From assembly GCF_004027225.2 (NCBI RefSeq), contig NW_022651110.1, positions 1 to 64,000 on the forward strand: a stretch of 64,000 bases of DNA, read 5' to 3'. The DNA is from Strigops habroptila. Its lineage: Eukaryota > Chordata > Aves > Psittaciformes > Psittacidae. The translations under genes were made by a program, and so were the position numbers. Shown here piece after piece: positions 1 to 23,724 of this stretch. Under the pieces are notes generated by a model, which was not told where the DNA came from, ran no database searches, and worked only from the letters and a program-made list of their open reading frames with translations. How positions within the stretch are numbered: position 1 is the stretch's first letter; each line of letters begins with the position of its first letter.

Positions 1-1070
1 ACACACGAGCGTCCGTGGCCACCTTGGAGTAGTTGAGAGGCTTCAGCTCCTTGTCACCTGGAAAACCACCCAGGGATGAAGCTTCTCCCCCCATGGCTCA
101 TCCAAAGGCATCTCCCGAGACGGAGCCATCCAGAAAGGTCCCATTTGAGCTCCTGCTCCTCAGAAAGGGGCAGTTTGCTGTTGGAGAAGGGACACACCAC
201 CCGGTTTCACCCCAACCAAGGGTTGGATCCATCATCTCACCACGAAGGTCCTTGTTGTCCATGAGGTTGTGGACTAACCCCAGGTTCCAGGCCACGCGAA
301 ACACGGGCCTCCTGATGGTCACGGTCCTGTCCGCAAGCTGGGTCTGTGTGGAGACCACATCGAAGGAGCCGAGGGTTGGAATTCGGACCCCCTGGAGCAG
401 AAGGGAAGGGCCAAAGGGTGAGGAACACTCCGAGGGAAGAGCTGGAGGTGGCTCCGTCCAGGGATGGGACCTCGGACCGGGACCCTGCCACCTCCCAGTG
501 TTCAGAGTGAGACAGGGCGGTGGGAATGGCTTTGGGAGGGAGATGCTGGGACCTCTTCCTTCTGCTTTCCCGTCTAATAGAGGAGTTCTGGAGCTCGATG
601 GTCTCCGTGGATCATCCCTACTGACGGTGACACCACCCTTCCACCCTCTTTATCCCTCAAGGGGAACTTTTGGGCTGGTTTTCCTGCTTTCTGGAATGGG
701 GGAAAGCAACTGCAGCCCATGCTCCATGACCGTGGGGACTGCTTAGGACAAATGAGGAGGATTTAGGTGTCACCCCTTGTCACCTTGCGCAGCAAGAGCT
801 GCCGTTGGATGGAGGCGGCCACCGCGTCCCACACAGCTCTTTGCTCTGGAAAAGCAAAGGGAAAGCAGGAATTGGGTCACACTCGGATGGATCCCAACCC
901 TCCAAAGTCCCCACATGGAGGAGGCGGCTGCAGCTCTTGGTGCTCACCGCACCTTCAGCGGTGACGCTGGGGACCGTGCAGATGTGCTTCATCCCACCCC
1001 AGAAGCCCATCCGGGCCAGCCTCATGCCGGCAGGCTGCTCCCCAGCGGTGCGCCCCGTGCGGGAGCTCAT
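1..1070 (-). CDS. CCDC81-like protein, N-terminal HU-domain exons (partial, runs off the left edge)
   Basis: Four minus-strand exons join in phase: 953-1070 (from ATG at 1070), 784-845, 241-391 and 1-57 (cut by the window edge). All have AG acceptors and GT donors. The joined protein contains VTAEEQRAVWDAV, then LRKGVRIPTLGSFDVV, then RRPVFRVAWNLGLVHNL and GDKELKPLNYSKV. This follows human CCDC81 residue patterns (SQEEVSIIWGNV, HKGVQIPAFGTF, QRPVFIM, PIVPLNFVMIS), which form the first HU-like (bacterial HU/IHF fold) domain. CCDC81 proteins are linked to centrosomes and, as I recall, are strongly expanded in birds. The function of this copy is unknown. The start is the first in-frame ATG that keeps exon 1 free of the upstream minisatellite; a further upstream exon cannot be excluded. 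Human has TYK2 beside CDC37; no JAK-like sequence is seen here. Confidence 0.8.
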
Positions 1071-1164
1071 CCCATGGGTGCTGCTTGCCCGAGGGTGCGG
1101 GACCCACTGCCCGTGGTGGGGGGCGCTGTCACAGACCCACCGCGGCACCATGGCGACACGGGGG

Positions 1165-1530
1165 GGGGTGTGGCTTGGTGGAGAAAGGGGCGTGGTTTGC
1201 CTCCATGGGGGCTTGGCTTTGCAGCAATGGGAAGTGGGTAGTGTTGGGGCGTGCCTTGCCGCAGAAGGGGGCGTGGTTTGCTCCATGGGGCGTGGTTTGT
1301 CTTGGAGGGGGCGTGGCTTTGCCGCAGTGAACAAGATGGGCTGCTGGAGAGGGTGTGGCTTTGCCGCAGAGGGGGCGTGACTTGCCGCTGAAGGGGGCGT
1401 GGTTTGCTCTATTGGGGCGTGGCTTGTCTCTGGAGGGGGCGTGGCTTTGCCTCAGTGAACGAGGTATGCTGCTGGAGAGGGCGTGGCTTGCCGCAGAGGG
1501 GGCGTGGCTTGCCGCTGAAGGCGCCACCGG
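1165..1530. repeat. GGGCGTGG-rich minisatellite
   Basis: About ten imperfect copies of a 20-40 base unit built on GGGCGTGGCTTGCCGCAGA. It lies just upstream of the CCDC81-like first exon. Each copy carries GGGCGTGG, a KLF/EGR-type GC box. Confidence 0.85.
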
Positions 1531-2390
1531 CCCCAGCGCCTTCACACCCCGTTTTGGCACCGGGGACACGGACGGGTGACACAGGGATGCGGTGACACGG
1601 CGATGCGGTGACACAGGGATGCAGTGACACTGATGCAGTGCCACGGTGACACAGTGCCACGGTGCCATCTGCTCCCGCAGGGCCTGGCCGGTCCCTGGGG
1701 GCTCCTGATAAGCGTTATCAGCCCCCCCCCAGCTCCATTCCCCCCCCCCGGGCCCGGCCGAACCGCTGCTTTATTGACAACAGGAATTCAACCCCAAAGC
1801 AAAGACAAGCGGGTGACACCCCCCACCCCCCCCCCTCACCCCCCCACCCCCCCCCCTCACCCCCCCCCCCACCCATCAGGGTGACATTATGGGGTGCCCG
1901 GGTGACATCAGGGTGACGCATCCCCTCCATTATGACGTCACAGTGTCCCCGTGTGATGTCACTACAGCCCATCCCCTCCACCGTGACATCAGGGCATCCC
2001 ATAAGACATCAGAGCAACGCACCCCCTCCCCAGGGGGGTGACCCGGGACCTTTGCCCCCTTCCCGGGGGGGGTCCCACCTCCTCCACAGTGCTCAGCAGC
2101 TCCTCAGCTTCGGGGGCCACCCCCGGGGGCGTCCAGGGAGCCCCAACCCTGAGGCAGAGCCAGAGCTGGGGGACACGGTGTTAGAGACCCCCATAAGCCC
2201 CCCCTTTAGGGTAACAACCCCCCCCAAAAGGGGTAACCTGCAAATACCCCCTTATTGATGTCAGACCCCCCCCTTTTGGGGTACGCCCCCTGAAATAACC
2301 CCCTATTGATACAGGTGTCCCTCCCTTTGGGGTACCCCCTGCAATATACCCTCCATTAATGTAGGGCCCCCCCTATTTAGGCCGCCCTAA
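1531..2390. other. Intergenic spacer with a possible minus-strand terminal exon
   Basis: It holds a short GTGACAC tandem repeat (about 1575-1660), a GATA palindrome (1708-1724), C-runs, and a minus-strand AATAAA (1770-1775). A minus-strand open stretch around 2080-2150 reads APEAEELLSTVEE between plausible splice signals and could be the tail of an unrecognised gene. I could not match it to any family. Confidence 0.35.
1708..1724. promoter_or_regulatory. Palindromic double GATA site
   Basis: CTGATAA and its reverse complement TTATCAG are separated by three bases, giving two facing WGATAA motifs. Function is not shown. Confidence 0.3.
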
Positions 2391-2640
2391 AGAGGGGACC
2401 CACAGCTGGATCCAAACAGGGACCCAACCGCTGGATCCAAACAGGGGAGCCCACAGCTGCAGCAAGGGCCACAGCTGGATCTAAATGGGGGAACCCGCAG
2501 CTAGAGCAAGGGCCACAGCTGGATCTAAATGGGGGAACCCACAGCTGGAGCAAGGGCCACAGCTGGATCGAAACCGGGGCAGAACTGGACCCAAACCCAG
2601 GGGGCAGAGCTGGAGCCACCGGTCACAGCTGGATCCCTCC
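2390..2640. repeat. Minisatellite downstream of CDC37
   Basis: Tandem copies of a unit of about 22-44 bases containing CACAGCTGGATC, just past the CDC37 poly(A) signal. The minus-strand ORFs through it are repeat artefacts. Confidence 0.85.
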
Positions 2641-2678
2641 CCCCCCTCCACTGCTCCACATTCAGCTTCTCCAATCTC

Positions 2679-2684
2679 TTTATT
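2679..2684 (-). terminator. CDC37: CDC37 poly(A) signal AATAAA
   Basis: Minus-strand AATAAA lies 223 bases past the CDC37 stop codon, which fits a short 3' UTR. Confidence 0.75.
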
Positions 2685-2906
2685 CACCACAACCACCCTC
2701 CCCCGCCCCCAAACCACCCCCTTTTGGGGGGGGGAAGGCCCCAAACCCTCCCCCCCCAACTGTTCCCCCCAAAGTCTCTATGTGAAGCGCAGGCGAGGGC
2801 CGGGGGGGCCCCTTCCCTCCTCTTTGTGGCTCCTTCCCCTCCGCTTTTCCTCTTTCGCATCCGCGTTCTCCCTCGGGGGGGGCGCTTCCCCCCCCCCCCC
2901 CCCAGC

Positions 2907-5900
2907 TCACGCGTTTCCTTCCTCCTCGCCCCCGTTTTCCTTCTTCGCTTTCTCTTCGGAGCCGTCGGCGCCGCTTTTCCCGGCTCCTTCCCCGCTCTTG
3001 GCGTTGGGGACCCAGAGGCCCGAGTCGATGCAGCGCTGCATGTGGTGCTTGGCTTCCTGCACGGGGACAGGGAACACGCTCGGGGGGGGCCCCTCTTCCT
3101 GCTTCCCCGCTTCCCGGAAGGGCCGGGAGCATCCCGGGATGGGGAGCAAGGGAAACACTCACAGTTGGATCCATTTTGCTGATGGCATCTTGTAGCATCT
3201 GCACATCTTTGACATCGAAGCATTTCTGCAGCTCCTGGGAGGGCAAAGCACATGAGACCCCCCCACTGAATCCCACCACATCCCAGTTTTCCTGCTTTAT
3301 CCCTGAGAAACAAGAGGAAATGGCCTCAGGTTGCAGCAGGGGAAGTTTAGATGGAGATTGGGATGAGTTTATCCCCCTAAAGGGTGGGCAGGATTGGAAC
3401 GGGCTGCCCAGGGCAGTGCTGGAGTCACCATCCCTGGAAGCATTCCCAACCCATGTAGTGCCATGGCTTAGTGGTGGCCTTGGAAGCGCTGGGAATGGTT
3501 GGCCTGGATGGAACTAAAGCTCGTTTCCAGGCTGGCTGGTTCCCGGAGGGGACACTCACGGGTGGGAGGGACTCATAGACCTCGACGGGGTCGAGCCCCC
3601 CAGGACCCAGGCGCTTCTGCCTCTCCTCCTCTTCATACTCCTTCATGGCCTTCTCAATGCGAACCTTGGCCCGGCCGCGCACCCGCTCCTTGAAGGCCTC
3701 CAGCTCGTCATTGAAGCCCTCCATGTACTGCTGGTCAGCTGTCTGGGGGGGGGACACGGCGGGGGGGGGGCACCATCACCTTCCACATCCCCATTTGGGG
3801 TCCTTCACCCCATAGAGATATTGCTGCAACAGCCACCATCTGCCAAGTGGGGGGGTTCAAGGGGAGATGGGGGGGAACAGATGGTTCTGGGGGGGGGAAA
3901 GGGGGGGTCCAACCTGGTTCTCACCTTGATTTTGGTGAAGAACTGCCTGAAACAGGCCCTGGGGTCCACCTTGAGGCTCTTGGCCAGCTCGAGGATGAAC
4001 TGCATGACGATGGTCTGGTGGGCGACCTGCTCCATCAGGGCATGTTTCTGGGGGGGGGGGAAAGGAGAAGGGGAGTAAGGAGACTCCAAACCCCCCCCCA
4101 GGTTCTGCAAAAAGGGCTTTTGCAACCCCAATTATTCCCTGATTTGGGAATTCTGCATCCAGCTGGAGCCCTCTGGGGCTGAGCCCGGAGAGGAGGCGGC
4201 TCCAGGGAGACCTTCTGAAGGTGGGTTCATCCTGGCTGGATCTCCAGGAGAAATCCCTGATGCCAAAGGGGAGGAGCTCCAAGGGGAATCCCATTGGGAT
4301 CATGCCTCCAGAGAGCAGCAATAACACCAGGACAGGGGCTGGGGGAGCTCCTGCCCCAGCTCCAAGGGGAATCCCATTGGGATCGTGCCTCCAGAGAGCA
4401 GCAGTAACGCCAGGACAGGGGCTGGGGGAGCTCCTGCCCCAGCTCCAAGGGGAATCCCATTGGGATTGTGCTTCCAGAGAGCAGCAGCAATGCCGGGGAA
4501 GGGGCTGGAGAAGAGGGAGAGGCGGTGGCTCTGGGCAGGGATGAGGCTGCATATCCAGGCTAATTCCCTCATCCAAAGGGCTGCGGAGCTCTGGAACTTG
4601 GGAAGTGCTGGAATCCCCCTCGTGAGGGCTTTGCTCCGAGTTACCGATGGGCCTCCAGGACCTTCAGCACCTTTCCCAACTTAAAGCATCGCCCAATTCC
4701 AAGCAGGAAGAGCCAATCCCGCCGCAAAGGCTTCCCTCCTCACCTCCTCCACCTCCAGGTCGATGCACCAGATCACCAGGTAGTTGGCCGTCTCCTCGCA
4801 CACCAAGTGAGGGTTATCCGAGAGGTACTTCTGGCTGTCATCCCAACGCCGCAGCATCCCTGCAGACAGGGGAGCCCCCAGTGACCCCCCCGGCACAACA
4901 GCACCTCCTCGGGGGGACACGCGAGGACACAACCCCCCCAAACTGCAGCAACACCCCCCCCCCCATCACCCATTTCAAGACATCCAATGGGTCATTTTTG
5001 ACTTGGGGGGTGTCACAAGCACTGGGAACCCCCCAAAATGGGGGTGTTGCCCCCCCCCCAGCACTCACCAAAGTGTTTGATCTGCTTCTCGTGTCTCTCC
5101 ACAAAGGTTTTGTGTTTCTTCTCCTTCTGCTCCTCCGTTTCCTCCTTCTCCTCTGGTTTGACATTGAAGACGCTCTGGGAAAGGGAAGGATGTGAGGGAG
5201 CAGCCCACGGATGGGAGGGAGGTATCCCAGAGGGGGGGGTCCCCAATCCCAACCTTGCTGAAGCCATCCTTGCTGAGCGTGTCCACATTCCAAGGCAGGT
5301 TCTTCTCCTTCTTCTTCAGCTCCTCCAGTTTCTTCTCCCAACTTTTCTCTTCCTTCCTGAGCTGCTGGGCCTCGGCCTGGAGCTTTTCCAGCTCCCCCTT
5401 CCCGCTTTCCGGAGCCGACACTTCCAGCTCCTTCATCTTCTTCTGGCACTCGGCGAGTTTCCGTTTGCATTCCCGGCAGCCTTTATCCAGCTCCTCTTTT
5501 TCCTTCTGGAATTGCTCCATCCTCTCCACCCGAGCCTGAAGGAGACAGGAGGGAAAAGGGGGTTAATATCCCGCCCCCCCGGATCCATTATCCTTATGGA
5601 ATAGGGTGAGGGGAAACCAGAAGACCCCAGATTAGAGGAGAACTCCCCCCGGCTGTGGTGGAATGGGGATGGAAGCAGCAGCATCATCCCTTCTCCCTGC
5701 CAATACTGCGGCATTCCCGGTCCCCATGGATCCAGCTCCCAGGAATTGGAGCCCCCCCCGTTTATCTCAATGGGTCCCTCCAGCCCTGGACATGGTGAGG
5801 ATGGGAGGAAAGGACCAAGAACCAGGCGGGTGGGGGGAACAGTTACCATGGAAACAGGGGAACAGCGGATGGGGGGTGTTGCTATAGCAATACCCCCCCC

Positions 5901-6758
5901 ATGGGAACTCTCTTCCCATGTAGGGTCCTGGTGCCAATTGCCATGACAACAAGGGGATTTCCCCCCACCCACCCCGCCCCATAGGGGTTACTATGGGGGG
6001 GCATCCCGGCATCGGTTGCCATGGGAACAGGGGATTTCCCTCTCCTCTAAAGGTTACTATGGGAACAAGGGGATTCCCCCCCCCATAAGCGTTGCCATGG
6101 GAACAGGGGGATTTCCCCCCCCCCCCCATAAGGGTTGCCATGGGAACAGGGGGATTCCTCCCCCCCAATAAGGGTTACTATGGGAACAGGGGGATTCCCC
6201 CCCCGCCCATAAGGGTTACTATGGGAACAGGGGGATTTCCCCCCCATAAGGGTTACTATGGGAACAGGGGGATTCCCCCCCCGCCCATAAGGGTTACTAT
6301 GGGAACAGGGGGATTCCCCCCCCCGCCCATAAGGGTTACTATGGGAACAGGGGGATTCCCCCCCCCCAATAAGGATTACTATGGGAGCAGGGGGATTTCT
6401 GCCCCCCCCCTCCATGGGGGTTGCCATGGGAACAGGGGGATTTTTTCCGCCCCCCCCATAAGGGTTACTATTGGGGGGGGGGGGCATCCCGGCGCCGGTC
6501 GCCATGACAACAGGGGATAGCGCGCGCTCTCTCTCTCCCCCCCCCCCCCCCACGGGGGTTGCTATGGGGGTGTCCCGGCGCCGGTTGCCATGGGAACGGG
6601 TCCTCCCGGAGCCGGGGTTTTGGAGAGGGGGGGGGGGAAGCCGGGGCCTGGTTCACCTGATGCCGCCATCGGAAGAGACTGGCGGTGTCGATGTTGGGGT
6701 GAGTCTCGTCCTCATCGTCCGAGACCTCGATGTGGTCCCACACGCTATAGTCCACCAT
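2907..6758 (-). CDS. CDC37: Hsp90 co-chaperone CDC37, complete
   Basis: CDC37 delivers protein kinase clients to Hsp90 in the cytosol. Eight coding exons: 6657-6758, 5254-5535, 5069-5174, 4744-4859, 3925-4047, 3560-3742, 3163-3234, 2907-3056. All junctions are in phase, giving 377 aa (human 378). The N-terminus [17 protein letters not shown] keeps Ser13, the CK2 site needed for kinase binding. Exon 2 encodes the charged coiled-coil. Exons 4-5 encode the conserved middle Hsp90-binding domain ([27 protein letters not shown]). The C-terminal tail is Gly/Glu-rich and diverges from human. The start is the only ATG in a conserved context and lies in a CpG-rich promoter facing the PDE4A side. Introns carry a CR1 piece, a 75-base triplication and the X-box-like array. 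Confidence 0.98.
3300..3545 (+). mobile_element. CR1 LINE 3' fragment in a CDC37 intron
   Basis: It has the CR1 tail hallmarks: ACAAGAGGAAATGGCCTC-like start, GGATTGGAACGGGCTGCCCA and GTGGTGGCCTTGG. It is a 5'-truncated, diverged copy on the plus strand inside the intron between the CDC37 exons at 3234 and 3560. Confidence 0.85.
4165..4215 (+). mobile_element. Short CR1 fragment
   Basis: GAGGAGGCGGCTCCAGGGAGACCTT matches an internal segment of CR1 3' regions. It is a small remnant next to the 75-base triplication. Confidence 0.5.
4275..4500. repeat. Three copies of a 75-base unit in a CDC37 intron
   Basis: Each copy runs from CTCCAAGGGGAATCCCATTG to GGGGGAGCTCCTGCCCC. The three copies differ by only a few bases, so the expansion is young. 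Confidence 0.9.
5829..6600. repeat. Tandem array with X-box-like palindromes, CDC37 intron 1
   Basis: Units of about 35-45 bases each contain GTTGCCATGGGAAC or GTTACTATGGGAAC followed by a G-run and a C-run. About 19 copies are visible. The 14-base core is an imperfect palindrome close to the RFX X-box consensus. Confidence 0.85.
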
Positions 6759-6879
6759 GGCGCGGCCGCCCCGGGCCCCGCCGCCGCCACCGGCCGCTTC
6801 TGGAAGCCTCCAGCGCCCGCCCCGCTTCCGGCCGCCGCCGCCGCGGCCTTCCGGCTGCGCCCGGCACGGCGGGACCCGC

Positions 6880-6890
6880 GCGCATGCGCA
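6880..6890. promoter_or_regulatory. CDC37: NRF1 site GCGCATGCGCA
   Basis: A perfect NRF1 consensus palindrome 122 bases upstream of the CDC37 start codon. Confidence 0.65.
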
Positions 6891-6917
6891 ACAGGAGCAA
6901 CCGCCGCGCCCGGCAGA

Positions 6918-6928
6918 AAGATGGCGGC
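6918..6928 (+). promoter_or_regulatory. YY1-type motif AAGATGGCGGC
   Basis: It matches the YY1 consensus and lies on the plus strand, upstream of CDC37. It might mark a plus-strand transcription start at this bidirectional-looking CpG island. Confidence 0.5.
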
Positions 6929-6958
6929 GGATTTAAAGAGACACGAGCGCTGGAAAAG

Positions 6959-7660
6959 GGGGGGACGTGGGGGGACATGGGGACACATGGAGATATGAGG
7001 GGACATGGGGACATGGGGGATATGGGGATATGTGGGGACAGGGGGGATATGAGGGACATGGGGGGACATGGGGGGACATGGGGGATGTGGGGATGTGTGG
7101 GGACAGGGGGGATATGGGGACACATGGAGATATGAGGGGACATGGGGACATGGGGGATATGAGGGACATGGGGGATATGTGGGGACAGGGGGAGAGGGGG
7201 GATATGAGGGACATGGGGGGACATGGGGGATATGTGGGGACAGGGGAGAGGGGGGATATGGGGGACATGGGGGGACATGGGGGGACATGGGGGATATGGG
7301 GATATGTGGGGACAGGGGGAACAGGAGGGATATGGGGACACATGGAGATATGAGGGGACATGGGGGATATGGGGATATGAGGGACATGGGGGGACAGGGG
7401 GGACAGGGGGGACATGGGGGATATGGGGACACATGGAGATATGAGGGGACATGGGGGATATGAGAGGCATGGGGGGACATGGGGGATATGGGGACATGGG
7501 GAACATTGGGACGTGGGGACATGGCAACATGAGGAGACATGGGGGACGTGGGGGGACATGGGGGGACATGGGGGACATGGCAACATGAGGAGACATGGGG
7601 GACACGGCAACATACGGGAGATGGGGGATATGGGGGGACACGGGGACACGGCACTTGGGG
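6959..7660. repeat. GGGGACATGGGGGATATG minisatellite
   Basis: About 700 bases of purine-rich tandem repeat between the CDC37 promoter and the PDE4A 5' region. It is strongly G-rich on the plus strand and generates very long false ORFs on the minus strand. Confidence 0.95.
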
Positions 7661-7924
7661 ACACGGGGACCTGGGGCCCGTGGGCTGTGGTGGCCGCGGG
7701 ACAGGAGGGGACGAGGCCGTGGGGACACCGGGACCCCCCCCACCGGTGACCGCGGCCACGCGTGGGGCCGGGGGGGAGGAGCCGCCCCCGCCGCGTTTCC
7801 GCCGGCGCCGCCGCTGTCACCGGGCGCTGCCGGCGGCACCGGGGCCGCTCCCGGGGCCACCCCCCGCCCCGGCCGTGCGCAGAGGCGGGCGGATGCCGGG
7901 GAGCGCCGCGGCACCGGGAGCCGG

Positions 7925-8165
7925 CCAGGTACGGGAATGGGCCCGGGCCCGGGCCCGGGAACGGGAACGGGAACGGGAACGGGACCGGGAATGGGAACGG
8001 GACCGGGAATGGGCCCGGGACCGGGAACGGGAATGGGAATAGGAATGGGAACGGGACCGGGACCGGGAATGGGAATGGGAACAGGAACAGAAATGGGAGC
8101 GTGAATGGGAACGGGACCGGGAATGGGAATGGGAATGGGAACGGGACCGGGACCGGGAATGGGGG
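7925..8165. repeat. GGGAAC/GGGACC hexamer repeat
   Basis: Hexamer variants (GGGAAC, GGGAAT, GGGACC) are repeated about 40 times inside the CpG island upstream of the first PDE4A exons. The plus strand has regularly spaced G3 runs. Confidence 0.9.
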
Positions 8166-8466
8166 GCCGGATCCCGCCCCCCGCGGCTGCCCCACGCCGG
8201 GAGCGGGGCCGGGGCCGGGGCCGGGGCGATGCCGGGGCCGCGGGGAACGGGGCCGGTGCCGCGGCCGGCGCCGCGCCGGGATGTCGGGATGCGGCGCCGG
8301 GGTTTCCTTGGCAACCTGTGCCGGGGGGAGCGGCGGCCCTCCCGCCTGGAGCCGGGGGGCGCCGGGGTCCCCCCGCTTCACCCTCGGCTCCCCCCTGCAG
8401 GCGCCGCAGCCCCCCGGGACCTGCCGCGGCCCCGCCATGTCCTGAGCCCCGGCACCGGGCGCGCCC

Positions 8467-9009
8467 ATGAGGAGCAGCCGGAGCGACGTGGCCGGGCCCG
8501 AGGAGCAGGTGAGGCGGCACCGGCGGCACCGGCGGCATCGGCGCAGGACGGGGTCCCCCTCTGCACCCCGGCACCCCCAGGGGCTCCCGCTCGGGTGCGG
8601 AGCTGCACCGCGCGGGGCCGTACCGTGCCCGTCTCTGCCGTGCCATGTGCCGTGAGGCTCCGGTGTGGTGCCGTGCCGCGCCGTGGGGTGTGAGGCTCAC
8701 CCACCATGTGGTTCCATGCGCCGGGCCGGGCCGGGCCGGGCCGGGCCATCTGACCTGCCCCATCCCTTCCCCACAGCCCGCTCCGGAGCCGCCGGAGCCG
8801 CAGCGCTGCGGGTGCTCGCTGCCATCGCCGGCGATGCCCGGTGCCGAGCTGTGCCGCGGGCACCGGCGCCTCTCCGCCAGCCTCCAGCTGCCCCCCCCCT
8901 GGAAGCCCCCGGAGCGGCCGCGCTCACCGGACCCCGCCGGGCTCCCGCGTCCCACCACCCTCCCCCTGCTCCTGCCGCGTGTCACCGTTACCCACCCCGA
9001 GCCCCACAG
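8467..9009 (+). CDS. PDE4A: PDE4A alternative N-terminus, PDE4B1/PDE4D-like (two exons)
   Basis: Exons 8467-8508 and 8777-9009 join in phase (14 codons, then 77 codons plus two bases) and splice in phase to the shared exon at 13381. The product starts MRSSRSDVAGPEEQ and includes LQLPPPWKPPERPRSPD and RPTTLPLLLPRVTVT, ending [13 protein letters not shown]. It aligns with the PDE4B1 N-terminus (LQLPPLSQRQSERARTPE, RPTTLPLTTLPSIAIT). The usual human PDE4A long forms begin with other sequences, so this looks like an ancestral PDE4 promoter kept in this lineage. The upstream CpG island (about 7660-8460) would be its promoter. The junctions are convincing, but expression is untested. Confidence 0.75.
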
Positions 9010-10511
9010 GTAGGGACCGTGGTGCCGGGGACCCCCCTCTCCCTCCCTGGGGGGGGGGGCGCAGCTTGGGGGTGATGCTGTGGGGATGAGGACCAGGATA
9101 GGGCTGGTTCTTGGGATGAGGCTGGTGTCCAGGAAGGGGATATTCAATAAGACAGGGATAGTGCCATGGATGGGGACAGTGTTCGGGATGGGGCAGTGAC
9201 TGGGAGGTAGATATGGCCCAGGGTGGGAACAGTGTCCGCAATGGGAATGTTGCCTGGGATCAGGACAGGGACAGTGCCTGGGATGGGAACAGGGGCAGTG
9301 TCCAGGGAAGGGATGTTCCCTGGGCCCAGGACATGGCCTGGGATACGGATAGGGATGGCGATAGGGATAGGCATAGGAGTAAGGATAGGGATGGCGATGG
9401 GGATGGGGATAGGGATGGGGATGAGGATGGGGACGAGGATGGTGCCCACACAGGTGCTGCCAGCGCTGCCCCCCATCACCACCATGGCACTGCCCAGCTC
9501 CACTGCCCACCACCATGTCCCCACCATGCCCCTGCTATTGGCTGGGGGGGGGCGTGGGGGTCGGGAAGAGCACCCCCAACCCAAGCCTCTGAGCCCCTGG
9601 TGCATTGAGCCCCTGGTCGGTGGCACCGCGGTGACCGGGGGGGGGGACACACACGCAGGCGGCGGTGCCGGCAGCCGGCGTCGTGCCACCAACCTCCCGC
9701 GCTGCAATGAATCATCTGCCGAATATTCCAGGGTGTGTTCCCGCCCGGATGCCCCTTTCCCGCATCCCCCCCCCCCATTCCCAATGGATTTCCTTAGGTG
9801 GGGGTGGGATATTGGGGTCTCTTGGGGGGGGATGTTGACATTAATGAGGAACACCTTAATCTCTGCAGGGTGAAGGTGTCAGCCCGCCCCCATTGACACC
9901 AATGGGCTCCCGGGAGCCACCGGCAGTGGGAATTGGGGGGGGTGTCACATCGGACCCCCCCTCTTTGTGCTATGGCTGGGGATAGGGGGAAAGGAGGCTG
10001 CAGCCCAGGGGGGCTTGGGGGCCTCCGGGCAGCTTTGGGGACCCCCCCAGTGTCCCTTAGGTAGGGAGGGGGCTCCCCGGAGACCCCCATTGCCACGCTG
10101 AGGGGGTCCCTGCAGCACCGGGGTGGGGGATCCCCCCTTGCTTGCGGGGGTGTGTCCCTGCGTGGGGGGGGGATACCCCATGGGGGGGGTCCCCGGAGGG
10201 GGTGGGATTCCTTATGGGGGTGGTTATGTGAAGGGAGGGTATAAGGGGGGGGGGTCCGCTCCGCCTCGTACCTGCGGGGGGGTGCGGGGGGAGGCGCGGG
10301 GGGAGGCGCCGGGCGCGCAGAGGCGGCACCGGCGGCACCGGCGGCAGCGGCGGCAGCGGCGGCACCGGCGGCGATAAGCGCCTCCCCCGGGGTCGTCCCA
10401 ACCGGTTGCACGGGGCCATGCGGAACCCGGGGCCGGGAAGAGCCGCCGCCGCGCACCGATAGGGACCGGCACCGGCTCCGGGCGCATCGCGGGGTCCCCC
10501 CGGTACCGCGG
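9010..10511. other. PDE4A: PDE4A 5' intron and second promoter region
   Basis: It contains a GGGATAGGGATG-type repeat (about 9330-9440) and a low-repeat stretch around 9680-9740. A CpG-dense segment from 10250 holds CGGCGGCACC repeats and leads into the first exon of the PDE4A5-type isoform. No other gene is seen. Confidence 0.5.

Positions 10512-23724
<13,213 letters not shown>

Larger units (their letters stand above)
6590..6958. promoter_or_regulatory. CDC37: CpG-rich CDC37 promoter
   Basis: Dense CpG around CDC37 exon 1, with no TATA box. It contains a full NRF1 palindrome and a YY1 motif, both typical of TATA-less housekeeping promoters. Confidence 0.7.

Noticed and set aside
780-1334. 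First exon of TYK2
   Set aside because: Expected from human synteny, but the joined exons match CCDC81 and show no FERM or kinase features.
7925-8165. Interstitial telomeric repeat
   Set aside because: Units are GGGAAC/GGGACC, not TTAGGG.
6745-9516. Minus-strand open frame of 923 codons
   Set aside because: It runs through the GGGGACATGGGGG and GGGAAC repeats and across CpG islands, has no domain, and is Pro/His/Ser repeat throughout. It is open only because the repeats lack stop codons.
10270-10375. CGG-type repeat as a telomere or CRISPR-like array
   Set aside because: Short CGGCGGCACC tandem in a CpG island; neither spacers nor TTAGGG units are present.
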